Part shown: piece after piece, positions 1 to 9,885 of the stretch
How positions within the stretch are numbered: position 1 is the stretch's first letter
How the letters are laid out: every line of letters begins with the position of its first letter
From: Ascarosepion bandense
Lineage: Eukaryota; Mollusca; Cephalopoda; Sepiida; Sepiidae
NCBI GenBank assembly: GCA_037127315.1
Contig: JBBBDQ010000191.1
Coordinates: 14,755,001 to 14,819,000, forward strand
Direction of reading: 5' to 3'
Length of the DNA: 64,000 nt
Notes under the pieces: model-generated
Seen by the model: only the letters and a program-made list of their open reading frames with translations
Database searches by the model: none
What the model was told of the DNA's origin: nothing
Program-made: the position numbers and the translations under genes

Positions 1-244
1 TCATCCGTGAAAATCTTGTCGAGAAATTTATACCTGTTCTTGGGTTGTTCAACTCAATCTCGATTTCGGATTAACTGGAACTTCTGTTATGATTTTAGTC
101 GCCTCCGCCCCCGCATTGAACTATTCCGTAAACATCACGGTTCATATGCGTTCAAGCCTGTTGTGAAGAGGATTTTTTGTCATCAGTCATATTTTCTTAA
201 AGACAGATTTGTAAAAACTTTCATAGACATTTCTACCAGTATAT

Positions 245-560
245 AAATTCTTTTATATGTGCCGTGTCCCTTCGGAATGTTGATAATCATAACTCTCCAC
301 AAATTCTTGCCTTTTGATTCATTATCATTTTTCTCTGTCCTTCTTCTTCTATCCGTTTACATAAACACTGCTTCACCTCACTTTGATTACGCTCAATATG
401 TAGTTAGTATTGGATTGTCTTTCTTCATTATATGTCCCAGAAATTTCAACTCTCTTGTTTTTAGTCCCTATTTGACTTAAAACTTCTGAGTTACTTTTGT
501 AATATGCGGTTGTTTTGTGTGTCAATGTCATAAATTCCTTTTTTTTATGAACATTCAACA
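245..560 (-). pseudogene. RTE-like LINE 3' end fragment
   Basis: The minus strand shows fragments of the RT tail (a degraded LGHIM..EGLE region near 420-450). The 3' end signature is read on plus as TGTGCCGTGTCCCTTCGGAA (259-278), the same terminus as at 30.3, 33.5 and 48.8 kb. The sequence from 1 to 245 is AT-rich and unassigned. Confidence 0.5.
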
Positions 561-1172
561 AGTATCAGTTAATACAACCATGCTTACATGTCGGACCAGA
601 AAGTTTTTCTTGTCAGAATCCATCTTGCACATTTATAAATCTACCATCTTTCTGTGCATTCAATACTGTTGTCAGGGGCGCCTGCTATTCATCTCGAGGT
701 CCTCAACAAAATTCAAAGAAGAATCTGCAATGTGATCTCTCCTAGCTTGGCATCTCGATTCCAATCATTTTCTCACCAACGTGATGTGTCTTCCCTCTGT
801 CTTTTCTACAAATATTTTCTGACGAGCTTTTTACCTTGGTGTCCTGACCAAATGAATTCAAGCTTGCTACTAGATTGGCATTTAAGTCCCATCTTTGTAC
901 GGTTAAAATAGTTAAATGTAACCACTTTTTTTACTCTAACATATTTTGTCTCACTGAGGGACTCCCTTCAAATTACTTGCTTCTCTGATTGCTGCAATCT
1001 CAAAAAAAAAAAAAAAAATTAAATGCAATGTCAATTGCTCTCTTATTTTCTTGAACCCCGTATATCTTTTACCCTTTCTTCAATACGCCCATGTCCAGTT
1101 TTTTCACTGTGTCTCCTTGCGCACTACTGGAGGTTCCGCCTTGCTTGGGGTGAAATGATTAAGAAAATCAGT
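560..1172 (+). pseudogene. Jockey/CR1-superfamily LINE, RT C-terminal end and 3' tail
   Basis: Decayed reverse-transcriptase C-terminus: SILHIYKSTIF, a damaged EYCC, LASRFQSFSHQRDVSSLCLF and FYKYF are readable across several frames (about 620-830). It ends in the family's 3' terminus GCCTTGCTTGGGGTGAAATG (1138-1157) followed by an A-rich tail. Internal A16 (1002-1018) and frameshifts show it is dead. The same family recurs at 34.4, 38.0, 47.3, 53.4 and 61.6 kb. Confidence 0.75.
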
Positions 1173-1591
1173 TTCTGACAAATATCTCCTCACCAAGTGC
1201 TTAGTAACTGCACAGGGATTTGTTTGCTTCTTCTTTTTATTTTTTGCAAACGAAAGACGTAGCAAAATGACTATAAAAATTATCTCATTTACATTTAGCA
1301 GCAAGGTATATTAAAAAGAGCGGTTGCAATCATTTTTTTGTTCTGGTACAAGTCATATTCTTCAGTCTTATCAGAATTAATAAACATGTAATTGTTCTAC
1401 TTCGATATTGTAAGTATATCTTTATGCCATATCCCATTAGGGTGTAGTTGATCATGGCCCTTCACAGAGTCCTTCTCTTTAATATTTCGACATTCAGATA
1501 AAGTACACTGATTTCCTGTTGCCTCTTAACGGTTTTTAAATTCAGTTTTTTCCATTTTCTCCAACTGGCTACCACCCAAGTCTGGAGAGTT

Positions 1592-1656
1592 CAACCTATT
1601 CTGCTATTTATCCCATAACTGGGAAGTGGAGAATTGTATTCATGTCTTTGCTTAGA
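1592..1656 (-). repeat. tRNA-SINE family A fragment
   Basis: A short piece of the SINE body (TTCTGCTATTTATCCCATAA through TTCATGTCTTTGCTT) in minus orientation. No head or tail is present. Confidence 0.5.
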
Positions 1657-1754
1657 GCATTACTGCGAGGAAAACACAACATACATGGATGGAAAAATGA
1701 ATTTTAAGGATATACATTATACTTTCGACAGGACCTATTAATGATAGTTTAAAG

Positions 1755-2072
1755 CCATCTCGTCCGATCCCCGAAATTTTGCAACGCCGATCTTGGTTAG
1801 TACCTAGATGGGTGACCGCTTGGGAATATCAGATGCTGTAAGTTTAGATATGCAGGTGGTTCAATAAATATTGATTTTGGAATGAGAAATCATACCTCCA
1901 GGTTCGAATTGAAAGTCGGGTTCGTTATATTTATTTGTACTTGAAAATCAGCATTATCTTCAAAACTTAATATAATATTCAATTGTCCCCACCCCACCAA
2001 ACTTATTCTTACAATCTAAAATTATACCGACTTTAAATAACCTACAAATGATTGATATACCGTAAAAATAAA
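1755..2072 (+). mobile_element. 5S rRNA-tRNA composite SINE
   Basis: Positions 1757-1845 resemble the 3' two thirds of 5S rRNA (CTTGGTTAGTACCTAGATGG, GTGACCGCTTGGGAATA). A tRNA-like unit with a B-box-like GGTTCGAATTG (about 1902-1912) follows, then a tail ending in ACAAATGATTGATATACCGT and an A-rich run (2044-2070). The same order occurs at 26.2, 44.7 and 50.9 kb, so this is one composite element and not a chance junction. Confidence 0.7.
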
Positions 2073-2629
2073 TCACACAATCAACTTATTAATGTTTTTT
2101 ATTATAATTAAAGAAAAACCAGGTAAGTCTACTTAGCGCTGAAGTAGTTGAATATTTCCTTCCCGTACCACTGATTAGTGTTTTAGCTGCTAACAATTCA
2201 AAAGCAAACAAGCTCTTCCTCCATCGCTAGCCAATGCAACACACTTCTACTTTCGACGATACATAGTCTTACGCTTGTCTAAGCTAATATTAGTAACATG
2301 AGTAAATATCTGAAATAAATATGTAATCTATATCATAAAAATAACTGGTATATCTATTCCCAGAACTGCTTTTAACAATCGCATTATTATTTAAGCGAGC
2401 AAACCTAAAGTCCTGACAATCGTTTCTTTTACTGTAAGTTTCATCCTTTACAAGGCCCGGAAGTCATGCGAGGTAGGTTACGTTGGGAGGTAGTTTGTAC
2501 GGATAGAAAGGAAAGATAACTTTTAAACCTAGACTTGAACAGGTGAAGGTTTTAGGAGTCTATTCACGAAAATAAGCTCAATGATGAAATACGGAAGAAA
2601 TTTAGTTGCTTTGCTTCAATGTAAGTGGC

Positions 2630-3040
2630 ATGGTGGATCCTTGCCGTGATGGTTAGAACTGGTTGAATCAAGGAATGCAATCCGTCCCAGCACTTTTTTT
2701 GAAAGTAGCGATAGAACATCGAGAGGCTTGCCAAATCCAGCCCACGAGAAAAGGGTTAGCAATAATTCTTCAGCCGCAAGGAATCAGAAACGCTTTTTAA
2801 CTCTACTTAAGCTGGAGAGGGCGGTCTAGACAACTCCTGCCCAAATATCACAACAGTACTCCATTCTTGGCCTGATCTGGCTCTTGTAAATGTAGAGGAT
2901 AGTATGTAGATTCAAGTACTTACTCAAGTAGTACAGGAAGCCAACAACTTTATCTGGATCTTTACACAAAGAAAAACAAAAACAATCACTCTGTATTAAA
3001 CTTCTTTTTATTGTACATCTTTGGTAAGGAAACATGGAGG
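2630..3040 (-). pseudogene. LINE reverse transcriptase C-terminal fragment
   Basis: The minus strand reads TILYIYKSQIRPRMEYCCDI, WAG, then across a frame break LSRVKKRFLIP and a degraded FFKKCWDG-like region. This is the conserved RT C-terminal stretch of jockey/CR1-type LINEs, from a different subfamily than the copy at 0.6 kb. It has stops and frameshifts. Confidence 0.6.
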
Positions 3041-3112
3041 TAATTTTAATTTAATACAATAAACCATGGAAATACCTTCAACAAAATACACTTGCATGCA
3101 TACATGTTTATG

Positions 3113-3142
<30 letters not shown>
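3113..3142. repeat. (TA)n microsatellite
   Basis: About 15 TA units in an otherwise featureless AT-rich stretch (3050-3640). Confidence 0.9.
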
Positions 3143-3145
<3 letters not shown>

Positions 3146-3713
3146 TGTTTGTAACAATTCCAAGGCTTTTTTTAAAACCGGTTTTTAACTATGTATTCAC
3201 TCCCTACTTTTCGCAGAAGAGACCCTATGAAACTTTTCCACTCCCGTCAACTTTCCGTGAATATGCTTTGATACAGCTTCTTACGAACAACCAGGCATTT
3301 TAGCAGTGATATCATTGAGCGTATTCTGGACTAACGATAGTTGTGCATACTGAACCAAACTGAGTGGTTCATTCTACTTATAGTGGATAAATAATGATTT
3401 ACCCAAACACGAAATAGAATATTCTAATGTTTCAGACACATTTTATTTTTGATAATTTTTAGCCGCAATAATTGAAATTTAGCAGATTTTTTGAAACAGT
3501 TTACACGTAATGAGTTATATATATATAATTTTCAATTTCTGAAATAACTGAGAAAATATAGCAATTTTTCAGATACACTTGTGCCTGAAGTTTCCAAACG
3601 TTGTATCAATTGTGTGTCCGTTTCTTAAGGATTAAACTCTTTAATAGTTCTAGGAATGAAATACAAAATACAATGTTTAGAATAACTCATCATTAAACAT
3701 AATGGACATTTAT

Positions 3714-4101
3714 GGTACTTACGTATTATCGGGAGGACCTTTAAAAAACGACTCAAAAATTAAAGTAAATTATTTATTGAAACGGTTAAACGTCGCAATT
3801 GCTTCCAAAAGTGACTCAAAGACATCAGTACAGGCAACATGCTTCCGCCACATGAATTCGGCCAAATACGACTCCAAATGGTGACGTGCAGTGCCACAGT
3901 GCTTCTTGTTTCGCCACTTTGTCGATCCCCATAGGCGTTCCACTGTCTGCGTATGAGCCCCGGTGTTCGAATCCACAAAGTTGTACTTGTGGTTGACGTT
4001 GAGGTGATGAAAGCCTGATTTTTCCAGTTCCTTGGTGTTATAAGCGGGGAAAAAAAAGAAAAAGTAAAAATCAAAGGTCCTCCCGATAATACGTAAGGAC
4101 C
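3714..4101 (-). mobile_element. Merlin-type DNA transposon, internally deleted
   Basis: The element is 388 bp with about 28-bp terminal inverted repeats (3714-3742 and 4073-4101), both beginning GGT and matching through CTTACGTATTATCGGGAGG. It is flanked by the perfect 8-bp direct repeat ACATTTAT (3706-3713 and 4102-4109). Merlin elements make 8-9 bp duplications and start with GG. The minus strand still encodes the C-terminal part of an IS1595/ISXO2-type DDE transposase: NFVDSNTGAHTQTVERLW followed by HHLESYLAEFMWRK (roughly 3790-4020). The N-terminal two thirds are missing. It cannot be autonomous. Confidence 0.85.
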
Positions 4102-4160
4102 ACATTTATTGTCTGTTATATTTAACAATATATTTTTAGAAAATTATCTGCTGCCTCGAT

Positions 4161-4161
<1 letters not shown>

Positions 4162-4201
<40 letters not shown>
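4162..4201. repeat. (TA)n next to the fold-back
   Basis: Directly abuts the left tip of the 4.2-kb fold-back. A second array (4757-4807) lies 35 bases past its right tip. Confidence 0.95.
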
Positions 4202-4203
<2 letters not shown>

Positions 4204-4722
4204 TTGAATAAAATAAAGACAAGAGGAAAACTGTATTTTAAATCGCCTACGCGTTTCGTCCTGTGATGGACTTTATCAAGGCAAAAAGACGAAATGAGCT
4301 TTATTCTAAATTACGTATCTATAAACAAAACGGTGTTGGCAACCACAAAGACGCTCATAAATCATTTCAAAAGATTAACAGAATATTTTAGTTTTTAGAA
4401 TTTTTTCATGTGGATTGCAAAGTCATGAGATATTAAAATGAAGGGAATTCGAACGTGTTCTTTGAAAAAAAAATTTTTTCCCTTCATTTTAATATCTCAT
4501 GACTTTGCAATCCACATGAAAAGATTCTAAAAACTAAAATATTCTGTTAATCTTTTGAAATGATTTGTGAGCGTCTTTGTGGTTACCAACATTGTTTGTT
4601 TATAGATACGTAATTTAGAATAAAGCTCATTTCGTCTTTTTGCCGTCATAAAGTCCATCACAGGACGAAACGCGTAGGGGATTTAAAATACAGTTTTTCT
4701 CTTGTCTTTATTTTATTTAACC
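4202..4722. mobile_element. Fold-back element with about 244-bp inverted arms
   Basis: The left arm (4202-4445) and right arm (4480-4722) are near-perfect inverted repeats around a 34-base spacer, with (TA)n arrays close to both sides. Near each tip is a short hairpin, GTCC-loop-GGAC, followed by GAAACGCG (right arm, plus strand, about 4650-4676), which resembles a hammerhead stem II and GAAA. The preceding core is degraded (TTGATAAA in the left-arm copy instead of CTGATGA). Similar ends occur near 8.1 and 63.2 kb. There is no open frame. Confidence 0.8.
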
Positions 4723-4752
4723 ATTTTGTCCTTAATCTCAGATCATAACTGA

Positions 4753-4808
<56 letters not shown>

Positions 4809-4989
4809 CCGTGTCCAAATGTTTTCAGCATCCCAATTTTTGGAAATTAGATATTGAATATACGGTTAAAAACCGGTTTTTCATGTGCTAGATTCAGAGT
4901 TCATTTATTCTGCATTGAGAGAAAAAATATAAATGACAACAGACAAAATACACGTGCGAAACTGCATATTATTCGTTTTCAAATTAAGC

Positions 4990-5930
4990 AAAAGAGTAGC
5001 AGAAGCAAAGAAAATGTTTGAAGTCGATGGAAGTGATTCGATTGAAAGCAGTGCGTAAATGGCTTGCAGTGTTCAAGAACTGTACATTTTTACTCAAGGA
5101 CAAACCAGTCACTGGTAGTCCACAAGAATTTGAAGATGATGGTATACAATTTTGGGGATTGGGGTGATACCCCTGCTTACACACACAACAACGTTGGGAG
5201 GGGCTGAAAAAATTGTATATAATTTGACAATAATACCATGTTTGCAAATTCTAAACTTAAAAAAAACTGTCAAAATTAATTTAATATGATTTGTCAGTGT
5301 AAAGCATTGGCCAGCATCTCACTACTTGCATTTTACGTATTTCCAGGCATGAAAAAAGATCTTTTCTTTAAAAGATTGTCATTGAAGATTAAAAGATTAC
5401 GATAATCCGAAGTGTCGAGAATCAAGATTAAATCCAAGTGTGTGAGTAGCGTCAGCAGCAAAACTTAAAAATTTTGATGGAGGGAAGTTATTACCCTATA
5501 TTTAACGCGATATGAAATGTGTGCTGTATTATGAACTTCTGAAGCTTTGTGAAACTGTTCTTGCGGGTTGTTACAGATATCACCTTTGAAATCTGTGTGG
5601 TCTGTAATTGATTTAAAGAGAGAAAAACTAAGTACGAGCCAGGGAAGTTGGAAAATCAAACATTTGTATGACATTGTTTGTCCACTCATTGCTTTATCGA
5701 ACCTCCCAAAAAACCATGGTGGAGTTACAGAATATATATAATGATATATTCACCAGATTTTCTGCGTTTGGACTATCATTTGTTTCATTCAATGAAGCAT
5801 GAATTATATGACTTCCTTACCTCGGCGTGCAATTAGCATTTGGGCAATGAATTTCCTTGTAGCACAGTAGAGCTAATTAACCATTTTCAGAAAATGTACA
5901 TCTGTCGTTCGGGGCTTAACGGTGTTTGTA
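4990..5930 (+). pseudogene. Mariner transposase remnant
   Basis: Scattered matches in order: VRKWLAVFKNCTFLLKDKPV with TGSPQEFEDD (about 5046-5150), like the mariner/SETMAR NW-FRSG-F-L-DEPRSGRP-E-DDD block. Further on, YSPDFLRLDYHLFHSMKHEL (about 5750-5810) resembles the YSPDLAPSDYHLF motif that holds the last catalytic Asp. The middle is unrecognisable and several stops intervene. Confidence 0.55.
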
Positions 5931-5934
5931 TGTG

Positions 5935-6520
5935 TTCACTTATTTTCGTATTAAAAACGTAAACAATGTAATCTGAACAATTAATGTATCTTTTTAATCA
6001 AACAATAGATAAAAAAATTATTAACATCTGTTTTATTGAATGTTTCGGGATTTCTATTCCCTTTGTTAAACAAATATATACTTTGATCTAAGTTATAAGT
6101 TCAAACAACAAAATACAATACAGACAGTCATTTAACAATTTGAGAAAGAGGTGATAATTTGATGATTTATAAATCCGTGTAGAAAGAAGAAAAGGGGGAA
6201 AAGAAGGGTCAGTGCAACGAACAGTTGTTATAATTCAACACAATTTATTTTACATCCTTAAAATTGGCATAAAAGATTTATATAACCATCATAAACGTAT
6301 TTTGTGCTAACACCTCATTCTTTTCCTTCTCTTCTCTGTCAAAAATTATTAACTTAAAAATGTGTCTTCTCTTTCGGAGAATTTTCAATGTCCGTTACAG
6401 TTTATTGCCTCTATTATTTTAACGGTTTTGTGTATATCTATATCGTATTGATCATACGGTTCAGTAATTATTGGCTCCACATATATTTCTAATAATTTTG
6501 TCAGAGTAAAAAAATACATT
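5935..6520. other. AT-rich spacer, nothing recognised
   Basis: No open frame, repeat terminus or structured RNA could be assigned. It ends at a (TA)n array (6524-6555). Confidence 0.6.
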
Positions 6521-6523
6521 AAC

Positions 6524-6557
<34 letters not shown>

Positions 6558-6659
6558 ATGGTTTAATTACTTAGATTCTGGCCATAATAAGATTAAACCA
6601 GTGCACATTTGTATTAAAAAGTGTTCAATACAATTATATTGTAAAACTTTTGAATATTT

Positions 6660-6804
6660 TCCATTTTTAAACGAGTTATTACGCGACCTACGTTTCTACC
6701 ATGAGTTGTGTCGTCAGATGATTTTCAATAACTTGAAAAATTATTGAAAATCGCCTTAAATCTCATGTTAGAAACCTAGGTCGCATATATCTCGTTTACA
6801 AATG

Positions 6805-6806
<2 letters not shown>
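6660..6806. mobile_element. Short fold-back (MITE-like)
   Basis: Inverted arms beginning TCCATTT...AAACGAG...GCGACCTACGTTTCTA and ending in its complement enclose about 20 bases. TA arrays lie close on both sides (6524-6555, 6807-6847). Each arm contains GAAAC(G/C)TAGGTCGC, similar in layout to the hammerhead-type ends elsewhere, but no complete core is present. Confidence 0.65.
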
Positions 6807-6848
<42 letters not shown>

Positions 6849-6884
6849 CGGAAATTAACGAAGATTAAAGAAATTGCTTACAAA

Positions 6885-7060
6885 CAATTGACAATTTGAA
6901 AATATTTGTTTGAACAATATTTTTTTTATCTATACTCGTATTTAAGTAGATATTCTGTTTATAATCAAACAGTATTATATACTTATTTCTGCCAAATGAC
7001 ACATTTTTATAACAAAAATTTATCGTAAATAATCAGGCCGGTAGAAATAAATATATAATT
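6885..7060. repeat. Dispersed repeat shared with 61.2 kb
   Basis: 6885-6990 matches the reverse complement of 61250-61375, and 6997-7060 matches 61205-61262 in direct orientation. The copy here therefore folds back on the motif TATTTCTGCC/GGTAGAAATA. Confidence 0.6.
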
Positions 7061-7061
7061 T

Positions 7062-7340
7062 TTCCCCGGAAGATGGATTAGGCGTGCCAGTGATAATGAA
7101 AACAGACTGTTGAAATAGCCACCACGTTCCCCTGACTTGATAACTTGTGATTTTTTTTTTCCAGTGGGACTATGTTAAAGGACAGGTTTATATCCCTCAT
7201 TTTTTATAATCTTATAGTAATTTAAGCAGATATTCCTTGTAAAAAGTTACGCAAGACATGCTACACCGTGTTTTGCAGAGGTTGGACTACCGCTTTGATG
7301 TGTGTCGTGTCAGAAGGCGTGCGCATATTGAACATTTGCG
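7062..7340 (+). pseudogene. DDE transposase C-terminal remnant (Tc1/mariner-like)
   Basis: Readable pieces include PPRSPDLITCDFFF, around the last catalytic Asp of Tc1/mariner-like transposases. Further on, ARHATPCFAEVGL overlaps in another frame with MLHRVLQRLDYRFDVC and RRRAHIEHLRRF, the usual C-terminus of this group. At least two frameshifts and stops are present. Confidence 0.6.
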
Positions 7341-7500
7341 AAGATTTTTTTTAAATTGGTTATAAAATCTACATACTTTTGAATAACTTGCTTGAATTTT
7401 TATAAATAAATCTTTTATTTTTAACACGAAGCTTATATAATTTCGCTTGTCTGGGAGATGTAGTTACTCAGATATTAACATTTTAAATGATGTCAGTTCT

Positions 7501-7504
<4 letters not shown>

Positions 7505-7537
<33 letters not shown>

Positions 7538-7546
7538 AAGAAAGAA
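7505..7546. repeat. (GA)n microsatellite
   Basis: About 14 GA units, then GAAA repeats. Confidence 0.95.
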
Positions 7547-7667
7547 ATAACGTTTTAAAATATGCTATAAGTTAAAAATATTTAATATCCGAGATAGAGC
7601 GTGGACACAGGTTTCAACACTTAAAGACGACAGTCTATTTCATACTTGAGCGTAAATTTCAGAGGCT

Positions 7668-7678
<11 letters not shown>

Positions 7679-7731
<53 letters not shown>
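7679..7731. repeat. (TA)n microsatellite
   Basis: About 26 TA units after a short CATA tract. The flanks 7560-7680 and 7733-8024 show no gene. Confidence 0.95.
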
Positions 7732-7735
<4 letters not shown>

Positions 7736-8023
7736 TGGATTAAATCCGACATATTTTTAATTTATTTGTTGAAACGTTATTTTTAATGATTTTTACTATA
7801 TTAAAGTCGATGGTCTGTTTTTTTTTTTTATTGTTAAACGGTATATCTATTTATTTACATCTACCGACGTAAAATTTCGCGAAATCTTCTTAGAAAGGTA
7901 TGCGTCAGGATGCATATGTAAATAAATAAATATACTGTTTAATAATAATTTAAAAGAAAACAAAAAACAGAACATTTACCTAAATATAAAATATCCATTA
8001 AAAATACCGTATAAACAAAAAAT

Positions 8024-8025
<2 letters not shown>

Positions 8026-8089
<64 letters not shown>

Positions 8090-8092
8090 AGT
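8026..8092. repeat. (TA)n(TG)n microsatellite
   Basis: A TA array running into TG repeats, immediately before the repeat terminus at 8098. Confidence 0.95.
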
Positions 8093-8097
8093 GTATT

Positions 8098-8300
8098 TGA
8101 ATAAAGACAAAAGGAAACTTATCAAATGCGACGCATTTTCGTCGTCTTATAGACTTTATCAAAGGCAAATATAAGGATTTTATTTTGCAATAAGGATTTA
8201 TAAATTACAGTAAAAATGTTAGTTTTTCAAAATGCTTAAATTTATTAGATGCTCATAAATATTCATCAGGTTAACTGAAACGTCGAGGTAAATTATGGAG
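8098..8300 (-). repeat. Half copy of the 4.2-kb fold-back/PLE-terminus family
   Basis: Read on the minus strand it has TTTGATAAAGTC, a short loop, GACGACGAAAATGCG, and downstream a TTTGTCTTTATT stretch matching the ends of the 4.2-kb element. Only one arm is present. It sits between two TA-rich arrays. Confidence 0.55.
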
Positions 8301-8394
8301 GATCCTAATTGACATAATTACATGGTAAATTATGGAAGATAAGTGACTTAATTTAATATCTGAAATCTTACACATACACGCATATGTGTGTGTG

Positions 8395-8395
<1 letters not shown>

Positions 8396-8465
<70 letters not shown>

Positions 8466-8736
8466 CGTGTATATTATATATGCGTATACAGATGTGTGGA
8501 TATTATATATATTTGTGTATAATATATGTATATACAGATGTTTTTGTAAGTATTATATATATATATTATACATATGTGTGTATTATACATATGTATGTGG
8601 GTGTTTGTGTGAATTATATATATATGTGGGTTTTTACATGAGTTATATATATATATTCTACATGTGTGTATGTTTTTGTGAATTTATATATACACACACA
8701 CACACAAACCCACACGCATATATATATATATGAACT

Positions 8737-8793
<57 letters not shown>

Positions 8794-8813
8794 GCTTTCG
8801 CCAGCAATTATTA
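8396..8813. repeat. Large (TA)n/(GT)n/(AC)n simple-repeat block
   Basis: About 420 bases of nearly pure TA, TGTG and ACAC dinucleotide repeat, including an uninterrupted AC run near 8737-8778. It lies just 3' of Rx. Open frames through it are translated repeat (YIYIYI, CVCVCV) and not genes. Confidence 0.9.
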
Positions 8814-8883
8814 TATCTAATATATATTATGTATAATATATATTATATATCATCCAGCACACACACGCATTAGTAACACGATA

Positions 8884-9016
8884 TTTATTAGCTTTAATTT
8901 TAAGATGTTTTATTAAATTAATTTTGAAGCCTAGTGTGTACGTCCTATGATTGCATATAGAGACATACGTGTGTGTCTGTTTGTGTTACAGCTAGATATG
9001 TAAGCTTGTCCTGAAT
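8884..9016 (-). other. Probable Rx 3' UTR with AATAAA signals
   Basis: Downstream of the Rx stop codon the minus strand has AATAAA at 8913-8908 and again at 8889-8884, 103-130 bases after the stop. Either could serve as a poly(A) signal. The DNA is AT-rich, so chance matches are likely. Beyond them lies the large simple repeat at 8.4-8.8 kb. Confidence 0.35.
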
Positions 9017-9523
9017 TCATTCAGAAGACTGTCTCTCTATATTTTCGTTATGTTCTTTAGCTTTCATGCGTAGGGCGACAATACTGTAATGGCGGTTATC
9101 GTGCTCGGGCAAACGATTCAGTGCTGACAAATTAGTGCCTTCCGCTCTGGTGGAAAAACTCGGACGTGCAGCGGGCGTCACAAACGACGAAGCAGGAAGA
9201 AACGCCGGAAGTGACGATTGCGTTTGAGCAACTATCAACGATGAAGGGAATGACGTCATGAAACGAGATGATTCCGCCGTTCTGAGCGGAAGTGAAAGCC
9301 ATGGTTCGATGGGGAGAAAGCCCGCTGCCCGGTAGGGGTTGCTGGTTGACAGCGATGTATTTGGTGAAACGTTGGCGGCTGCTGCAGCGGCGGCGGCGAC
9401 AGCAACCGCAGTATGACCGAGCAGATGCATGCCCATGGTGTTGCCACATTCGGTCAATTTCAAAGCGCTGTTCTCGAGTTTTTCTTGACGTCTCCATTTG
9501 GCCCTTCGGTTCTGGAACCAAAC
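9017..9523 (-). CDS. Rx: Retinal homeobox protein Rx, terminal coding exon
   Basis: This exon encodes the last 168 residues of a paired-class homeodomain transcription factor that in other animals controls eye and forebrain fate. It opens with VWFQNRRAKWRRQEKLE, the end of homeodomain helix 3 plus the Rx-type extension. The frame then runs through ALKL, an alanine run (about residues 41-50), a PIEPWLSLPL block like the Rx LP(V/L)(D/E)PWL motif, and SSLPAFL. The C-terminal OAR domain is visible as SIVALRMKAKEH, about 13 residues before the TGA at 9019-9017. The exon starts in phase 0 exactly between homeodomain residues 46 and 47, a classic intron position in paired-class genes. Rx rather than Arx, Otp or Alx is favoured because KWRRQEKLE, the PWL motif and OAR occur together. 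The rest of the homeodomain was not found in the window, so the upstream intron is probably long. Confidence 0.88.
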   Translation of the reverse strand, partial: VWFQNRRAKWRRQEKLENSALKLTECGNTMGMHLLGHTAVAVAAAAAAAANVSPNTSLSTSNPYRAAGFLPIEPWLSLPLRTAESSRFMTSFPSSLIVAQTQSSLPAFLPASSFVTPAARPSFSTRAEGTNLSALNRLPEHDNRHYSIVALRMKAKEHNENIERQSSE

Positions 9524-9546
9524 CTAAAGAACAAAAGACAAGCAAA
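9524..9546 (-). other. 3' splice acceptor of the Rx terminal exon
   Basis: Read on the minus strand, a pyrimidine-rich run (TTGCTTGTCTTTTGTTCTTT) ends in AG immediately before the GTT of homeodomain residue 47. The tract and the frame agree, which fixes the exon start. Confidence 0.85.
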
Positions 9547-9689
9547 GAATGAGATAGGTATAAAAAATATATAGGTTGAGTCATAAATAATTTCCTTTTT
9601 TTGTTTATCTACTGTAGTCTTATAAAAATAAAGAACAATTACATTTTATTTCATTATCTGTGATGATGACCTTCTAAGCGTTGCTTAGA

Positions 9690-9792
9690 TGTGGTACAAC
9701 GCAAAGTATGGGCACTCGTGAGGGTTGAACTCGCTACTCAGTCGTAACTCTTCTAATGGGACAAGCTTGTTAACCATTACATCACGTCGAAA
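9690..9792 (-). repeat. tRNA-related SINE head
   Basis: The minus strand has an A-box-like TGTAATGGTTAAC and a B-box-like GAGTTCAACCC at tRNA spacing. The acceptor stem is not conserved, so it is a tRNA-derived SINE or pseudogene and not a working tRNA. Confidence 0.5.
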
Positions 9793-9885
9793 TATAAGCC
9801 ACTGAGACATCAGGAGTTACTGAATATGGAAGAGTTAGAAACAGAAACATTGGTAAGGAGTGAGAACAAAAGTAGAGTAATCAAG

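Noticed and set aside
8386..8733. 115-codon open frame
   Set aside because: Direct translation of TA/GT dinucleotide repeat (YIYIYI, CVCVCV).
9292..9552. 86-codon plus-strand open frame across the Rx exon
   Set aside because: Antisense shadow of the Rx coding sequence; arginine-rich because of the alanine-codon run on the other strand.
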